Position numbers and translations under genes: made by a program. The notes beneath the pieces were generated by a model. That model did not search any database. It saw only the letters and a list, made by a program, of their open reading frames with translations, and was not told the origin of the DNA. Source: Todiramphus chloris collaris (Eukaryota > Chordata > Aves > Coraciiformes > Alcedinidae). From it: a stretch of 64,000 nucleotides of DNA. The stretch spans positions 2,676,671-2,740,670 of the forward strand of contig JANVCC010000048.1 in the NCBI GenBank assembly GCA_025345505.1, in the 5' to 3' direction. This document shows positions 11,198 to 24,300 of this stretch, piece after piece (position 1 is the first letter of the stretch; each line of letters opens with the position of its first letter).

Positions 11198-14100
11198 CCA
11201 TCAGATCTGTCTGTAGAGGGATTTGAACCAGTAGATTCTGAACTTCTGTGTGGGCAAAGTTAGGTAAAGTCTCACATTAAATGCCAAAATAAACCAAGTA
11301 GAAGGAAAAAACCCACCCTTTTTGGTACATTAGCCAGATAATAGTCCTTTGAATCCATTGTGTCACATCACAAGTGATGATGGTGTTGAACAAAAATTAT
11401 TTTTGCACAAATACAAAGTTAATCTACGTCAACAAAATTCATGTTTACAGTAGGTAAGTACTGTTTGTCAGGCTCTTTTCTTTTCTCCAGAAACTCTGGG
11501 AATGTCCTTCAGCTTACAAGTTTGAATCCCTGCCACTGAGGTACAATGAAGTGCAGGAGATTGGAGTTGTATCCCCAGCCTCGTCAGTCATTCCCATCAT
11601 CAGGCACACCGGTAGATGTTCTTCAGTAATTCTTCTCATCAGTCATGTGGATTTAAATAAAACTTCAGTGCAATCATAACTGGCACTATTCTGTCTGAAC
11701 AAAGGACAGTTGAAAGAGGGAGTGGAAAAAAATTAAAACCATGATGTCTTATCGGAACTTCAATCAGATTGTGATAAAGGAGATGGAAAAAGTTAAGGGA
11801 AGATAAGGGAAACAGAAAAGACTGCATAATGGATCAGCTCTCTCAACTAGTTCTAGAAAGTGTGAACCCAGACAACCTTGGAGATCCAGCCCATCAAAAT
11901 CAATGAAAATTCTATTGACTTAAATGGTGCCACATCACAGGCTCTTTTTATCCTTAAACCTTAGAGAGATACCAGGATGAGACAACTGTCTAACCACATG
12001 AAAGAACACTCTGCTCTGCTAAGCCACAGATTAACTTAAAATTAAGGAATTTCTGCAAATACTTAAGTTACCCTGTATCTCTTAACAGACAGATATATAA
12101 TGAATAGTTTAGCAGGTGATAAGAAGTAGAACAAAGGATGAAAATCTATCCAAGTGCAGACAGCATTTCAGTTTAATTTTATCAATATTTTAGAAACATA
12201 GATAGACACAAACAAACACAGACACAGTCATAGCAATAAGAAACAATATTATTTGTGCTTGCAGATAAATATTCTTTTGTTCGCAGAGAAAACTCTACTG
12301 TTTATGGATTGTAACATCCTTCTTAGAAGTAATAAAATCTTATCTGACATTTTATGGACACTACCTTGGCTTCTAAAGGCATTTCTTAAAACTGCAAGCT
12401 TTGTATGTCCAGTTTCTGAGATTAATACATTATATAAAATGTACAGAAGTATTCTTGATCTTTTCAACACATATTGAGTTCACAATGTTTGGAAAGTGAG
12501 AAAGGAAATACATCCTACCATCAATTTTCTAGCATTGATCATTCAGATATGTCAGAATTTAAATTTGGTCGAAGAAAATCCAGAGATGCTTTGAAAAGAA
12601 AGGTGACTTTTACTGATGTGTTGATGAAAGGTAATCTCCTGGCTTCATCTGTGGCCAACATAATCAACTGGTTTTGATTTCCTTCAACTATTTTGAGATA
12701 TAAACTATGTCTGCTATGTAACATAGTCACCTGTACACTGGCTCTTGAGGGAAAGACAGAGATCATGGACATTCCATGAAATTTCAGAGTGTGCTACAGG
12801 GATTGGCTTGATCTTGGCTACCTCAGTGACTCAAGCAGGACTCATATTTATGACTGAACAAATTGCAAATTTTTCCATTACAAAATTGTTCAAATTACTG
12901 GTCCCCACTCCATAAAAGTAAAAAAAATTCAATTTTAGAGTCTATTTTCATATCAGCTTTTGTACCTGTGCTACAAGAACAGATGGAGTATGGGAAAAAT
13001 TGGAAGTGCTAATTGATTTTGTTTGAATTTTATTACCCTCTGCTTGGTGTGAATTGTAGAGTTGTCAAAACATTAAGTTATATAAGGAACGGAGCACAGA
13101 GTAAACAAAATGATAATTCTATTGATATCAAAGGTGTCTTCAACTAGCAGATTATGTTCAGACTGGTTATCCCATCTCAGACTGTTGAAAAATAAGGGGA
13201 ATAATAAAAGATCAGAAAAATTAAAGAAAAAGCCCCTGCTTGGAAAATAAAAGTAACTTTGCTTCCCTTAGAAAAGAGATTAAAATGGAGAATTTCTGTT
13301 ACAGGTAATTTGTGGAGTTAAGGAATTTAAGTACTTTGAAATAGACTGGGAAAACAAACATGTACCAGACTCTCAAGAGTATCTTGGGTTATGATAATTA
13401 TACCCCAACATCTTAAAAGGTTTGTTTATCTTCATGTTTCAGAAATGTAACTATTATAAATCAGGATCTAATGTGGGGAAACATTACTTACTGCTTCTGT
13501 GAAGTCATGTCACCTTCCTCAGAAGCATCAGGCATAGACAGCTGGTATGGATGGGGTTAGGAAATGAGGAAGTAAGATCCTGTATAGCAGTTCCTGTACT
13601 TACATGAACAAAAAATATCAACAGAATAAAATGAGACACACAGAAACCTCCCAAAAGCTCTGACTTCATCCTATGGATCTGGTATTTGATCATGTGTAAT
13701 TCTGCTTATGGTCTGGAGTATAAATGATGTCTCCATAGGATTACATGGAATTTTCTACTGTCAGTCATTCCTACATTGAAGTCAGGAAGAATAAAAGAAA
13801 GTGATAATTAATCAGGATGAGATGAATACCTCTTTCACTGTCATGTAGGGTCTACCTTCAGTGCAATGAATCATTGTCATATCAAAATACTAGAAAGCAA
13901 ACCTTAGGCAACAACTTAGCTCAAGTTTCTCTGTCACAAAAAAAATTAGCTTTCCCTTCAAGATGTTTAAAACTGAAGTTTATTCTTGAAGTTATTGCAC
14001 CTCCATAATAATATTTTTGACCCATAAGAAAACGTAAATGTTCTTTTGCACAACAAGCAAATCAGGAAGAGAAATGAATAATGATGCTTGAGAAAAAAAA

Positions 14101-17100
14101 CACACTTTGCAAGACAAGAACATGTTACATCAATAGAGTAGCGTGGAAATATTTACAAATAACTAGCCAGTTACACTGCTAGCTGACAATATTTCAATGA
14201 ATGTAGGAATAAATGGATTAAAACCTCACTGTTAAAACCACCTCAAAATTAACTGCACATTATAGAGCAGAATGCTATGCAAGTTAACAAGGCTGATGAC
14301 TTCTACCTTTTCAAAACTGACCCAACAGATGAACACAAATAATAGAACTTTGTGCATACGAACTCTTAAGTGGTGAGTTATCACAACTTCAGATATCTTT
14401 TTTCTGTGTTTGGAATATTTGTTACTCTTTGCAGGCATCTAAACATAGGAATTTTCTGAGATTTTGTTAATATTTCTTGAATGCCTTCTTTCCATTGGTG
14501 GGATCTTTCAATATTATTCCTTTTAACTTTAATCAACAAAGAATGTGAAATCTGCTGGCAATTTGCTTCCTACCATGACTGAGACTATATATTGTTATTA
14601 ACCTGGGTCTCGTTCATGTTAATATTTTTTTTTCTGTGGATGAAAAATCAGTATCCTCTGGATCCCAATTATGTGGAAAATTCCTGCTTCAGGGACACTG
14701 GTTAGCAGAAATTTGTGGAAAAAAAAAGACACCATTACAAATTAACCAATCTTTGACAAGTTATGTCATTTTTAATCCTAGTCCTGCATGTAGAAAGAAT
14801 GCATTCGTTCATCTGTAAGGACTGATATTTTCTTGTTGTTTCTTTGTATCTTCTACTATTAAATCTCATTCGTTCCAACATAACTGTGCATTGCTTGCAC
14901 CCCGTAATGAAATCCAGTGCATGAATCAGCTGATGAAGGGTGATGCACATGGGTGAAATAATCCTGGAAACTGCTGGAATTTTTTAGAACATTTCACAAT
15001 CAAATATATACTAAATATACAAAAAGTTTTGGTTATGGTGCCATTCCAAATAAGAAGGTGGAGAATCAGAGGAGCAGGTCACCATACAACAAAGCAGATG
15101 CCAGAAATCTGTGTTAGATAATCTGTTATTAGTTTCTATTTAGCTCCCTCTCCCCCAGAAGAACCACAACTATTTTATACCTCACTTTCTCTATATCTAC
15201 GTTTGACTTGGAAACTCAATCTATGGTGGCCATACAACTCAAATACCATGAAGCAGAGGTACAGGTAAGGGACAGCTGGAATGACTTGATATTCCTAATT
15301 TTTAATGAAAATACAAGTAATTATTTGCCAAAGGAAGGAGGATAAAGTATGCAATCTGCAAGCCCCTGTAAGAGTTTTGTCATCACCTAACATTGTGGTA
15401 AAATAGTTAAAATAGGTTTTTTTTGTTTGTAAAGGCATTGTAAAATTACCTGGTTTGTAATTATCCTCTTTAAGCACCCATTTACGTAGGGGCATTTTGT
15501 AAATTGATGTAAGAGTTTGTTTAGTATCTGTAATCTGTTGCTGGATGAGGAAGACCATCATTGCAATTTTAATGATACGAGGGCTTGGCTTTTATGTTAA
15601 TCCTGACAGCCTTGTATTATAAAAATATAGTACGTTTTATCACAGTTCTCATTACTTAAGTTCACACTGGTAAAAAATACACATTTAAGGAAATGCTGAG
15701 CCTTCTCAAAACTATATTTTACTTGGCAATAATGGCTTTTGTAAGAAGCTGTACTGGCTGCAGACAGACAAGTGAGTTAAATTCATCTGTATTGATAAAG
15801 AGCCACTGAATTGAGTGGATTGACCACAAAGATGAAGTTGGCCCAGCATGCTGGAGAACAGTCACTTGCTCTCTTCTTGACAAGAGAACTTCAGTCCAAA
15901 AGAAGGAAAACATTCCCCTTTTATGGTCTAGTCTGGAAATCTCCACAGAATTAGAGAAGTACTTAAGTGTCACCCCTTGTCAATATTCCCTTTCTCCTAC
16001 TCTGTGACAAACCTGAATTATGTCAAGCAGAGAAACTGTCAAATTAACAGTAGCTAAATGAAAATTGTTTCCTCTCCTTAGTGATAAGAAGTGTCTTTAC
16101 TTCAGTTTTTCTTTTAGATCTGGAATGGTGAAAGGAAGGGTGAAAATATGCACAACGAATCCCTGTGCAATCCATTTTGTAATGTGTTTTTATATCAGCC
16201 AGTTGACTGAGAGTGTTGTTTTCTGAGTCTGGGAAGATGAGTCAACTGATGTACTCCATTTGGCTTCCTTCTCACCCTCATTCTCACCTTGGAATGTGTA
16301 CAAGAGATACTGATTCCTATCCCAGTCATTGCATAAGGATCACTTCACTCTTAACTAAATAGTCCTTACACTGTTGAGCACTGTAGGAAAATTGTAAGGA
16401 AACAGGACAACAAGCATGTCTAAACTCTCACATGGTCTGTGTCTTCATTATCTCTCCTGACCATCCACACTGTAGCTGACCAAATTTGATTCCTGGCAAT
16501 CTGAAAGTTGATTATAACAAATCTTTTCAAGGTGCATATGGTTTCTTGGTTTTGTCAGGGTTGGGGGGTTTTTGGAAAGTAATACATGTAACCCTATTAC
16601 TCATTTTGTGCAACTTGTGATGCTTCTCATGTGTGCTTCAGCAGCTCAGGTTTCATAAAGGTAGCTTGAAAGGCAGTGAAACAGGAGGCAAAAAGCAGGT
16701 TTTGGTCAGCCTGAGAAAACACCACACCTGCTGCATTACAATGCAAAATGACAAGTGGAAAAACAGGTTTGCTAGCAGAGAGTAAGTGAGAAAAGCTTCT
16801 ATGTGCATCTGAAAGAAAGGGCAAACCAAAACTTATTTAATCCTGTAGAAAGTCAGATTTCCTGTCTTTGATATTGTCCCCTTTAAGAGAAGATGTTAAC
16901 AAAACCGAGGGTAAGAAAATCCTGTAGTTCTTTTGATGGTGAAAGAGGAGGTTATATTGTTTAGTAAAATGCCAGCCAGGTATTTTTTTCACTGCTTCTG
17001 AGCTGTGGTTCTCACGTCCAAACCAAACCAAACCAAACCAAAGAAGTGAAAGTATAGAGATGCCTTATCACTTCTCTTTCCCATTTCATAACAAATTCTA

Positions 17101-19721
17101 AATTATTTTAGTGAGAGGGAAAGGTGCTACTGAAGCCGAATCATCTGTGGCAAAAGATACCTTTAATATAAAGACCTGTGAACATTTTTGGTGTTGTTCA
17201 AATGCTGCACCAAAACTGCTCTTGGAGCTTTACAAGATAATCATGCAATTGCTCTTCAGACTGCAGAAAGTTACTGTAATTGTAAAGTTTGATCCTGCTT
17301 CTATTGAATGAATGGGAAACATTATCTGAATTTCAATAGGAACAGAGCCACATCTTTAATTACACAAATTGTAAGGCATTTTCTTCAAACTGTAATAATT
17401 ACATTATTGATATGCAGGGAAATCTTTAGCATTTGGCTTGATAGTGAGGATGTAAAAGAAACTAGGTCTCAAAGGAAGTATTTTATATTTAAAATATATT
17501 TTTTAATACTAAGAAACATGTCTTTTAGGATTTCAAAAGCTCAGGAAAAAAAAAAAAAAGACAATATTTTTTCAAATAAGAGAGATGGTTTTACATGCAA
17601 ATCTTAATCTCCTGCTGAGAGTGCCAGAGGATACTTCAGGAATTATATCCTTCCAGAACCTCATTTTTACCTACACAAAATGGACTCTTAGGGCTTCCTG
17701 CCAAGGGATGCCAAGTTGCTAATTTCCTACAGAAAAGCTGTGTCCAAACTGAAAACCAGGGAATCCTCAAACATGAATATATGTGTCAGTCTTTCCTAGT
17801 TCACCAGGAAAAGACCATCCTAGTGGCTGCTTTCTGGACCTCTTGCTTGATGAAGTAATTCAGCTGTGATTGGAGAGAGTGCTGAGTGTTCAGAGTAGTC
17901 AGCACAGTGCTGCAGTCAAACAAAAAAACATGTCAGGACTCCTAAGGGGAATTTATCAGCAAAAAAGAGAAAATATGCATAATGCTAACATCAATTTTTC
18001 AAAGCATAAAAATAACTGTATACTCTTATGTCTCATTTTAAAGTGTAAGAAAAATTCCCCTGGGAGGTGAACACAGAGTGAGTTAAAAGCAAGCACACAT
18101 ATTCCAAACAACTAATTATAATCTAATTACAATATTGTAAAGAAAAAAAAAAAAGCATTATATTTGATTTGAATGTACAGCCTATGTACTATATGCTTAA
18201 TAGTCACTTTCAGTAACAAAAATAAATCAGTGTTAAATATTACCTGAGTGCCCAAAGCTTCCTGAAGAGAAAATGAAAAGAGATTGTCTAAGGTTTACAC
18301 GAAAATATCTGCAATAAAAATGAACAAAAATTAATACCGTCATTTAGGGCATTTTTTAGGTTACCTTCTGAACGTTCTTATCTTTTCAGATTACAGTAGC
18401 TGCAAAAAGGATTTGGAGAAGAGTTCCCTGAAGGAGTTTACCTGCTTCTGATGCACGGAGCAGGTATTTAATGATACACAGCATTGCCTGTAGGTGTGTC
18501 TGCACTGCAGTCAGCTGTCATTTAAATCGCAGCACCTTAAGTCTTGTGAAGAACCAAAGTTGGAAGTGGACTTCAGCATAAACTACAAAACATTCACTTG
18601 AGATCTTAGGCAGGATATGTGGCAGATAAAACCCATGCTATTTGTATCTCTTGGTTATAATATAGCCATGCCTTGGGGTAAAAAGGCATTGCATTTACAA
18701 CTGGAATCTGCAGCAAAAAAATGTATTTCTACACTGAAAGGGGCAGATACTATGAGATAGCACTGGGAAGTTTCTCTCACCCAATTTCAAGCATCTAAAC
18801 TGATGCCCTTAGACTCCTCATACAGCCTAGGCATTTCCAGAGGTGTGTTGACTCACTCCTTTCACTTGCCTACATTGCAATGAACTGAATCACACTCTGC
18901 AAATACATTATTTTTCCCCCCAACAACCAACAAGGAAGTCCTGGGAGTCTTGTTTCAGCCTTTGCTATCTAAGGTAAGGTAAAGTAACCCTACGCAGTAC
19001 AGCAGCATAAAGCTTCAGTAACAGGAGTGTCCAGGAATGGTTGAGAAATTGGTGAGAGTGCTTTTGGTTTTGGACTTAGTAAGGGTCAGGAATCTGTATA
19101 AAAGAGTTTGAATTATATTGTCACAAAAAATACATCTGTTTAGTTAGACATTTCATATAACTGGAATCCAGTTCCTTTTCCTACAACAATTTCTTCCTCT
19201 GCTGGGGGTTAATTGACCTATAATCATAGTACAAATTATTCAAGTGAGTTGGTGACATGTTTTTCTTTATCAACTTCCCGACAAAGTCCCTGGGATGTAA
19301 TTAGCTGGACACGATGCCAGTGCAGTCTAGAGGGTCACATCACTGATAGATTCTACTCCTAGCTGAAAACTCAGAGTTTTTGTGGATAAACTGTGACCTA
19401 TTCAGATGTGAAAATATAAAAATAAAAATAAAATGCACACAATGCATCTTACCAGGAGGGGTGATGACAAGCAGAGGGTTGTAAATACTGGCTTTCATTT
19501 CCCAAAGCTGACAAATTTCAAGTTCACAATATGTATAGGAAGAGCAGGAGGCAGTCTACAAAGCATAAGCAAAAAGACATAAATCAGTCTGAGGCCTCCC
19601 GTGTTCTTCAGACAAAGAAAGACTGCATACTCAAAAATTAGTTAATTTTTCCCAGCTATAGAAAATGATCTAATGAAAAGTTATTTCCTTCACTTACAAA
19701 TCTTGCCTTTCCTCTAAAATT
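11198..19721. other. Unique AT-rich non-coding DNA
   Basis: No exon, RNA gene or transposon recognised. A short (CCAAA)5 run lies at 17018-17042. The sequence at 11216-11226 matches a Pol III B-box on the minus strand, but the flanking bases do not form a T-stem. Short A-runs occur near 17550 and 18140. The rest appears unique. Confidence 0.55.
17018..17042. repeat. Short (CCAAA)n microsatellite
   Basis: Five copies of the reverse complement of the TTTGG unit that makes up the larger array at 11053-11197. The unit is the same and the strand is opposite. Confidence 0.9.
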
Positions 19722-20305
19722 TTCATAGAATCATAGAATGGGAGGGGTTGGAAGGGACCTCCGGAGATCATCGAGTCCACACCCTGTGCCAGAGCAGGAT
19801 CACCAAGAGCTTGTCACACAGAAACAGATCCAGGGGCGTCTTGAAAGTCCCCAGAGCAGGAGACTCCACAACCTCTCTGGGCAGCCTGGGCCAGGCTGTT
19901 CTTCCAGGGAAGAAGTTTTTTCTCATGCTAAGGTGTAACTTCCTGGGTTTCACCCTGCTACCATTACCTCTTGTCCTATCACAGAGCACCACTGACAAGA
20001 GCCTGGCCTCTTCTACTTGACCCCCACCCTGCAGATATTTGTAAACATTCATAAGATCCCCTCTCAGGCTTCTCTTCTCCAGGCTAAACAGCCCCAGGGC
20101 TCTCAGCCTTTCCTCATCAGAGAGATGTTCCAGTCCCTTCATCATCCTCATAGCCTCTGTTGGACTCTCTCCAGTATTTCCCTGTCCCTCTTAAACTGGG
20201 GAGCCCAGAACTGGATACAGCACTCCAGATGTGGTCTCACTAGTGCAGAGTAGAGGGAGAGGAGAACCTCCTTGGACCTGCTGGCCACAGTCTTCTTTGT
20301 GTACT
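19722..20305 (-). mobile_element. CR1 LINE, 5'-truncated 3' end
   Basis: A 5'-truncated CR1 copy, read on the minus strand. Its 3' tail at 19722-19740 is the avian CR1 ATTCTATG-type microsatellite. The minus frame from 20151 to about 19800 encodes the typical CR1 ORF2 C-terminus: an LEHLSDEERL block, GLFSLEKRSLRGDL, TRGNG and LPREVVESP. Upstream of 20151 the frame is lost by what looks like a one-base deletion in the QRA region, and codons for an FWAP-like segment follow in another frame. The 5' boundary near 20305 is approximate because similarity fades. It is a dead copy: it lacks the endonuclease, the RT core and an intact frame. Confidence 0.95.
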
Positions 20306-21315
20306 TATTATAAGCTGTTGGCTCTTCTAGTCATTGAGGGAAGTTATTCACCTCACCTAACATTAGCCAGCAAAGAGTTAGATAGCTGCTCTACACTGTT
20401 GCTTGTCTAAAAAAACAAAGATCCCCATTTTATTTCATTACAAACCCCCTCCAGCTGGTTTTCTTGGTGAGAAGCAGAACAAGTAAAGGGATGTGGAGGG
20501 TTCATCTTAAACTGATAATTTGGAAAATGTAAATCTGCTTGCAAAAAATGCCTAAACTCTATAGAAAAACTGGATTCTGTTGAGTGATTCATTATTTTAA
20601 TGACTTCCTGCTTTAATGCACATCCTCTCTTTCCCTTTGTGCAAGCTGCTTCAGTATCTGTTAAGGATTTAGCTTTGCAATGAAGCTTTTATAACTTTCT
20701 GGATCTTTGTCATGTTGGAATATGGGTCATTTCCTTTACACAAGGACAAGAAGAAGGAGGAGAACAGTTGTCCTGTGGGATAAGCAAAAATTCAAACCTG
20801 AACTGGCCAAGTAGTGCTCTGAAATACTGAGTTGTTTTTTGCCTTAGGAGCTAAGTGCTGGCAGGTAGCAAGTGTGAAGGAAACCTGAACAGATTTCAGT
20901 GCTATCTGTCCCAGCAGATGTCACTAAGAGGCAGTGGTGTTTATAGGATGGCCAAACTGGAGAAAAGCAGGTATGTTAAAGTAAAGAAAAAAAAAAGAAA
21001 AAAAATATGGAAAAGCTTTTCCTACCTACCAAACCAATGTTTCACCACTGAAACATTTTTTAGTTCCCAAATAGGGCTTTACTTTGGATCCAGGTCTGGA
21101 AAAAAACTCCACTACATTTCAAAGGTTATGGTCACATATACTCGTTATAGCAAACTGTGTGGAGATCAGGAGACAAGCTGAGTGCCATTGCTGAGGAAAT
21201 ACTGAAGGTTTAAAAGAAGTGGAGGTGTATTCATCTCCATGAAACACATATTTCTAAAGGAGGGAACTACAAGAATTTTTGAATGCTGCAAAGATTTAAA
21301 CCTCTCGTCAGATTT

Positions 21316-21366
21316 ATCATTATTATTGTTACTTTTAGTATCATTATTATACCTATTATTATTATA
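21316..21366. repeat. Imperfect (ATT)n microsatellite
   Basis: TTA/ATT triplets interrupted by G and C substitutions. An old, decayed trinucleotide run. Confidence 0.75.
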
Positions 21367-24300
21367 CAAACATTTGGAGCATAGAAGGAGAAAGAAAATT
21401 ATGGATTCCCAGGTCATAGGCTCTCAGAGACAAGGAACATCTCTCTGCACTGTGGCTGTGTGTTACCAAACGCATTGAAGTCTCAGTCCAGGGCAGTTAT
21501 TCTGGTGTCCTTGTGATATCCATTAACAGAGTCAATTGTAAACAAAAGATGGACCATTGCCATGTCAGGTCACAGATTACCTCCCACGTGGTTTTAATAA
21601 GAACAAACCACAGGTTACAGTTATATTTGCTGTTGTTCAGTCTATTCTCTTTAGCAAACGTGCAATGGGCATGAATTGTTCTTGTGTTTTAGGTAATGTG
21701 CAGAGTTTGAGGTCAGAGATGGGGGCAAGGTACATAAAGAGCAAAAAGCTTCCACTGAAAAACTAATGCTTTCCCCTCCAAAGCAGAGGTGCAGCCTGCA
21801 TCCCCAGCAGCACAGCCAGATGTTTAGAGGGCTGCAACACCCAGCTCATGGTGCAAGAGCAGCATGAACAGATGGTGCTTAGCACTCTCATATTCCTGAT
21901 TTTCCCACCCACCAGGACCTGCTATCTAATCCCCTTATGTTATTCAGCTTCCTAGTAACAAGTTATTACATTCTCACCTTTCATTTGTTTTGATATCACG
22001 TCAGGGCCATCTATGCTCACAGTCTGGGTTGAGACTACCAAAATTTGTGTCATTTTAGGAGTTCTGATTTCTACAGTTATGAGAGGAGAAGCAAACCCTT
22101 GCCTTCATTGAAAATATAGAACCTAGCATGCAAGAATTCTCTGTCCATTAAAAAACCATACAAGCAAACACATATCACTGATTAGGAGAAGGGAAACAGC
22201 AAAATTCTGTATATTGTGCAAGGGTAATAAACTTACTGTCTCCTTTGTGCTGTCTGTAACCTCACAGACTCATCACCACTTTAACTAGAGATGCCAAAAC
22301 CCCTGAAAATTACTTGGAGAACATAAATTCAGCTTCTTAGAGATTTTTAACATGGGTACGGCCCTGACAAGCATCTGTGTCTCATCAAGAATTTGTCTTC
22401 ATAAGGAGGTCCTTAGTAAGCCCCTAATTATGGGTTATGACTGTCCAAATTTTGAAGACTGTGAATGTCAGCAGTTTGTAAAAGCATCGCAGCCTCTCAA
22501 TTTTAGAAAGGTCAGTAGGACCTTATTAGAGTCAAATGTTCTCTGCAGGCTTCATAATTCAAACCTCTATTATTCCTTTCTCTCTATTCCACTTCCCTAT
22601 TCCTTTTCCAAATACTGTGTATGAATAAAAGGATCATCTTTTCAGTGCAGTGAAGCTACCCCTTGGATGGAAGAAATCAGTTCTGAGCCAGTAGCACTAC
22701 AGTATACAATTCCAGCAGCCAAAATCTGCCCTTGGACATCAGTCAGTGGAAACATGCACATTCAGTGGTAGACTCTGGCCCCAGAAGGAGAAGCAAAGAG
22801 TAACAAGAGCAGCTGAAACTGCCGAAGGGATTTAGGTTGGCAGAATGTATTTAACCTAAATTGGCATGTGGTCAGGACATGAGAAGCTAATAGCTCACCG
22901 CTTTAAAAAACTGCTTCTTTGTTTAATAGAAATGTTCATAATATTGGCTTCACTCCTTATCTGTCAGATCTAAAAAAAAAAAAAGAAATCCTGGTTTCCA
23001 TAACACTCTTACGTGTGAACGTTCGCTGTTGAGACCTGTCGCAAATCATGACAGCAATGAAACCATCAGCACATGGGTTCTCCTTGAGGGTTCTCCACTT
23101 ACTAGCCCAGACTTTAGACCTGACCTTCCCTGGGGAAGCATGGATACAATATGAATTAGATGGTAGAGAAAACTCACAGGAGCAGAGAGGTGTCTCTGAT
23201 CCTGACAAGGCCCCGAGGAAACACGTCCTTGCAGAAGAGACAGCCCACCACACCAAACCTAAACTCCAGACAGCACAGTGTCAGAACGAGTGGAAAGTAC
23301 ATAGTAGTGTCTGTATCAACAGCCTTGAAAATATAACAAACACTACCCTAATCCTGTTAAATGAAATAAACCAGGCTTTTTTTTTTCCTCAATAATTTCA
23401 TTCTTATGTAATAATCAGGCCACATAGTAATTCTTATTTCCATTATTTTCCTTCTCCTCTCTTCAAAGCAGTCATTATAATCTTCATTCTTTCTAAGTCT
23501 CTACCATGCCAATGCATTTACTAGTGTCACTTCTTACATCTGTGCCTAGTCCCGCTTATGTCCAAGAGAAAGGTTATAAATAGTAAATATGGAAAAGATT
23601 GACTGGGGTCCTCTGAAAACGTGTAATATTTGGCTTCTGAAATATTTGTAGCTGGTCATAACTTCTAATAAGAAGGCTAAACTTTCTGAGTTGAGCAATC
23701 TTTTCCTGACGCACGAATAAATGTTTCTTCATTCTCCTTTGAGGCTGATTTTTAGTTTGATGACTAAATATGACAGCATTGCAGTCATCTTAGACTGTGC
23801 ATTTTCACCTTGAGGGAGTATAGAGTAATTTCTAAGAAAATTATTTAAAGTCATTATGGAAAGCACACTTCTTGTCTGTAAACTAACTTAAAAGGGAGTC
23901 TAGTGGAAGATGGTCTCTAGCAATCTTCACATTTGAAAGTGATGAGCTGAGATGAACCTGATAAAACTCTTAGAGGCAACAGATCTGTCTGAAGCCCATG
24001 AAGGTGGGTTGATCTGAGGCCTCACCCTTTCCAGGGTGCTGTGCACCAGCTTTTCCCCTTTTGTCTGTACCTAGTACCAGTACCTCTGCTTAGTGCATCA
24101 CCTTTGTGAATCCCATTTAGACATTTAGAATCCCATTTAACACTCTCCACATACACAATACAGAATTTAGAGAACTAACTCACACCTTGATTTACACAAA
24201 ATATCAGGGTACCTATAACCTATATATAACCTATAGGTTTCCCTGGTAACAAAGAAAAATTTAGTCTCTGCATTTTTAGTTTGAAAGACTCAGTTCATGA

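Noticed and set aside
11060-11263. Open frame with a WFGLV repeat
   Set aside because: A translation of the (TTTGG)n array across an N gap; not coding.
11200-11275. B-box-like sequence on the minus strand (ggttcaaatcc), possible tRNA or mitochondrial tRNA insertion
   Set aside because: Bases on each side of the T-loop do not pair, and no acceptor or anticodon stem can be drawn. A chance match.
19768-20151. 127-codon minus-strand open frame as a host gene
   Set aside because: It is the C-terminal part of CR1 ORF2 in a truncated element ending in the CR1 tail.
23048-23395. 115-codon plus-strand open frame with an overlapping minus frame
   Set aside because: No family resemblance and no repeat context. 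Treated as chance.
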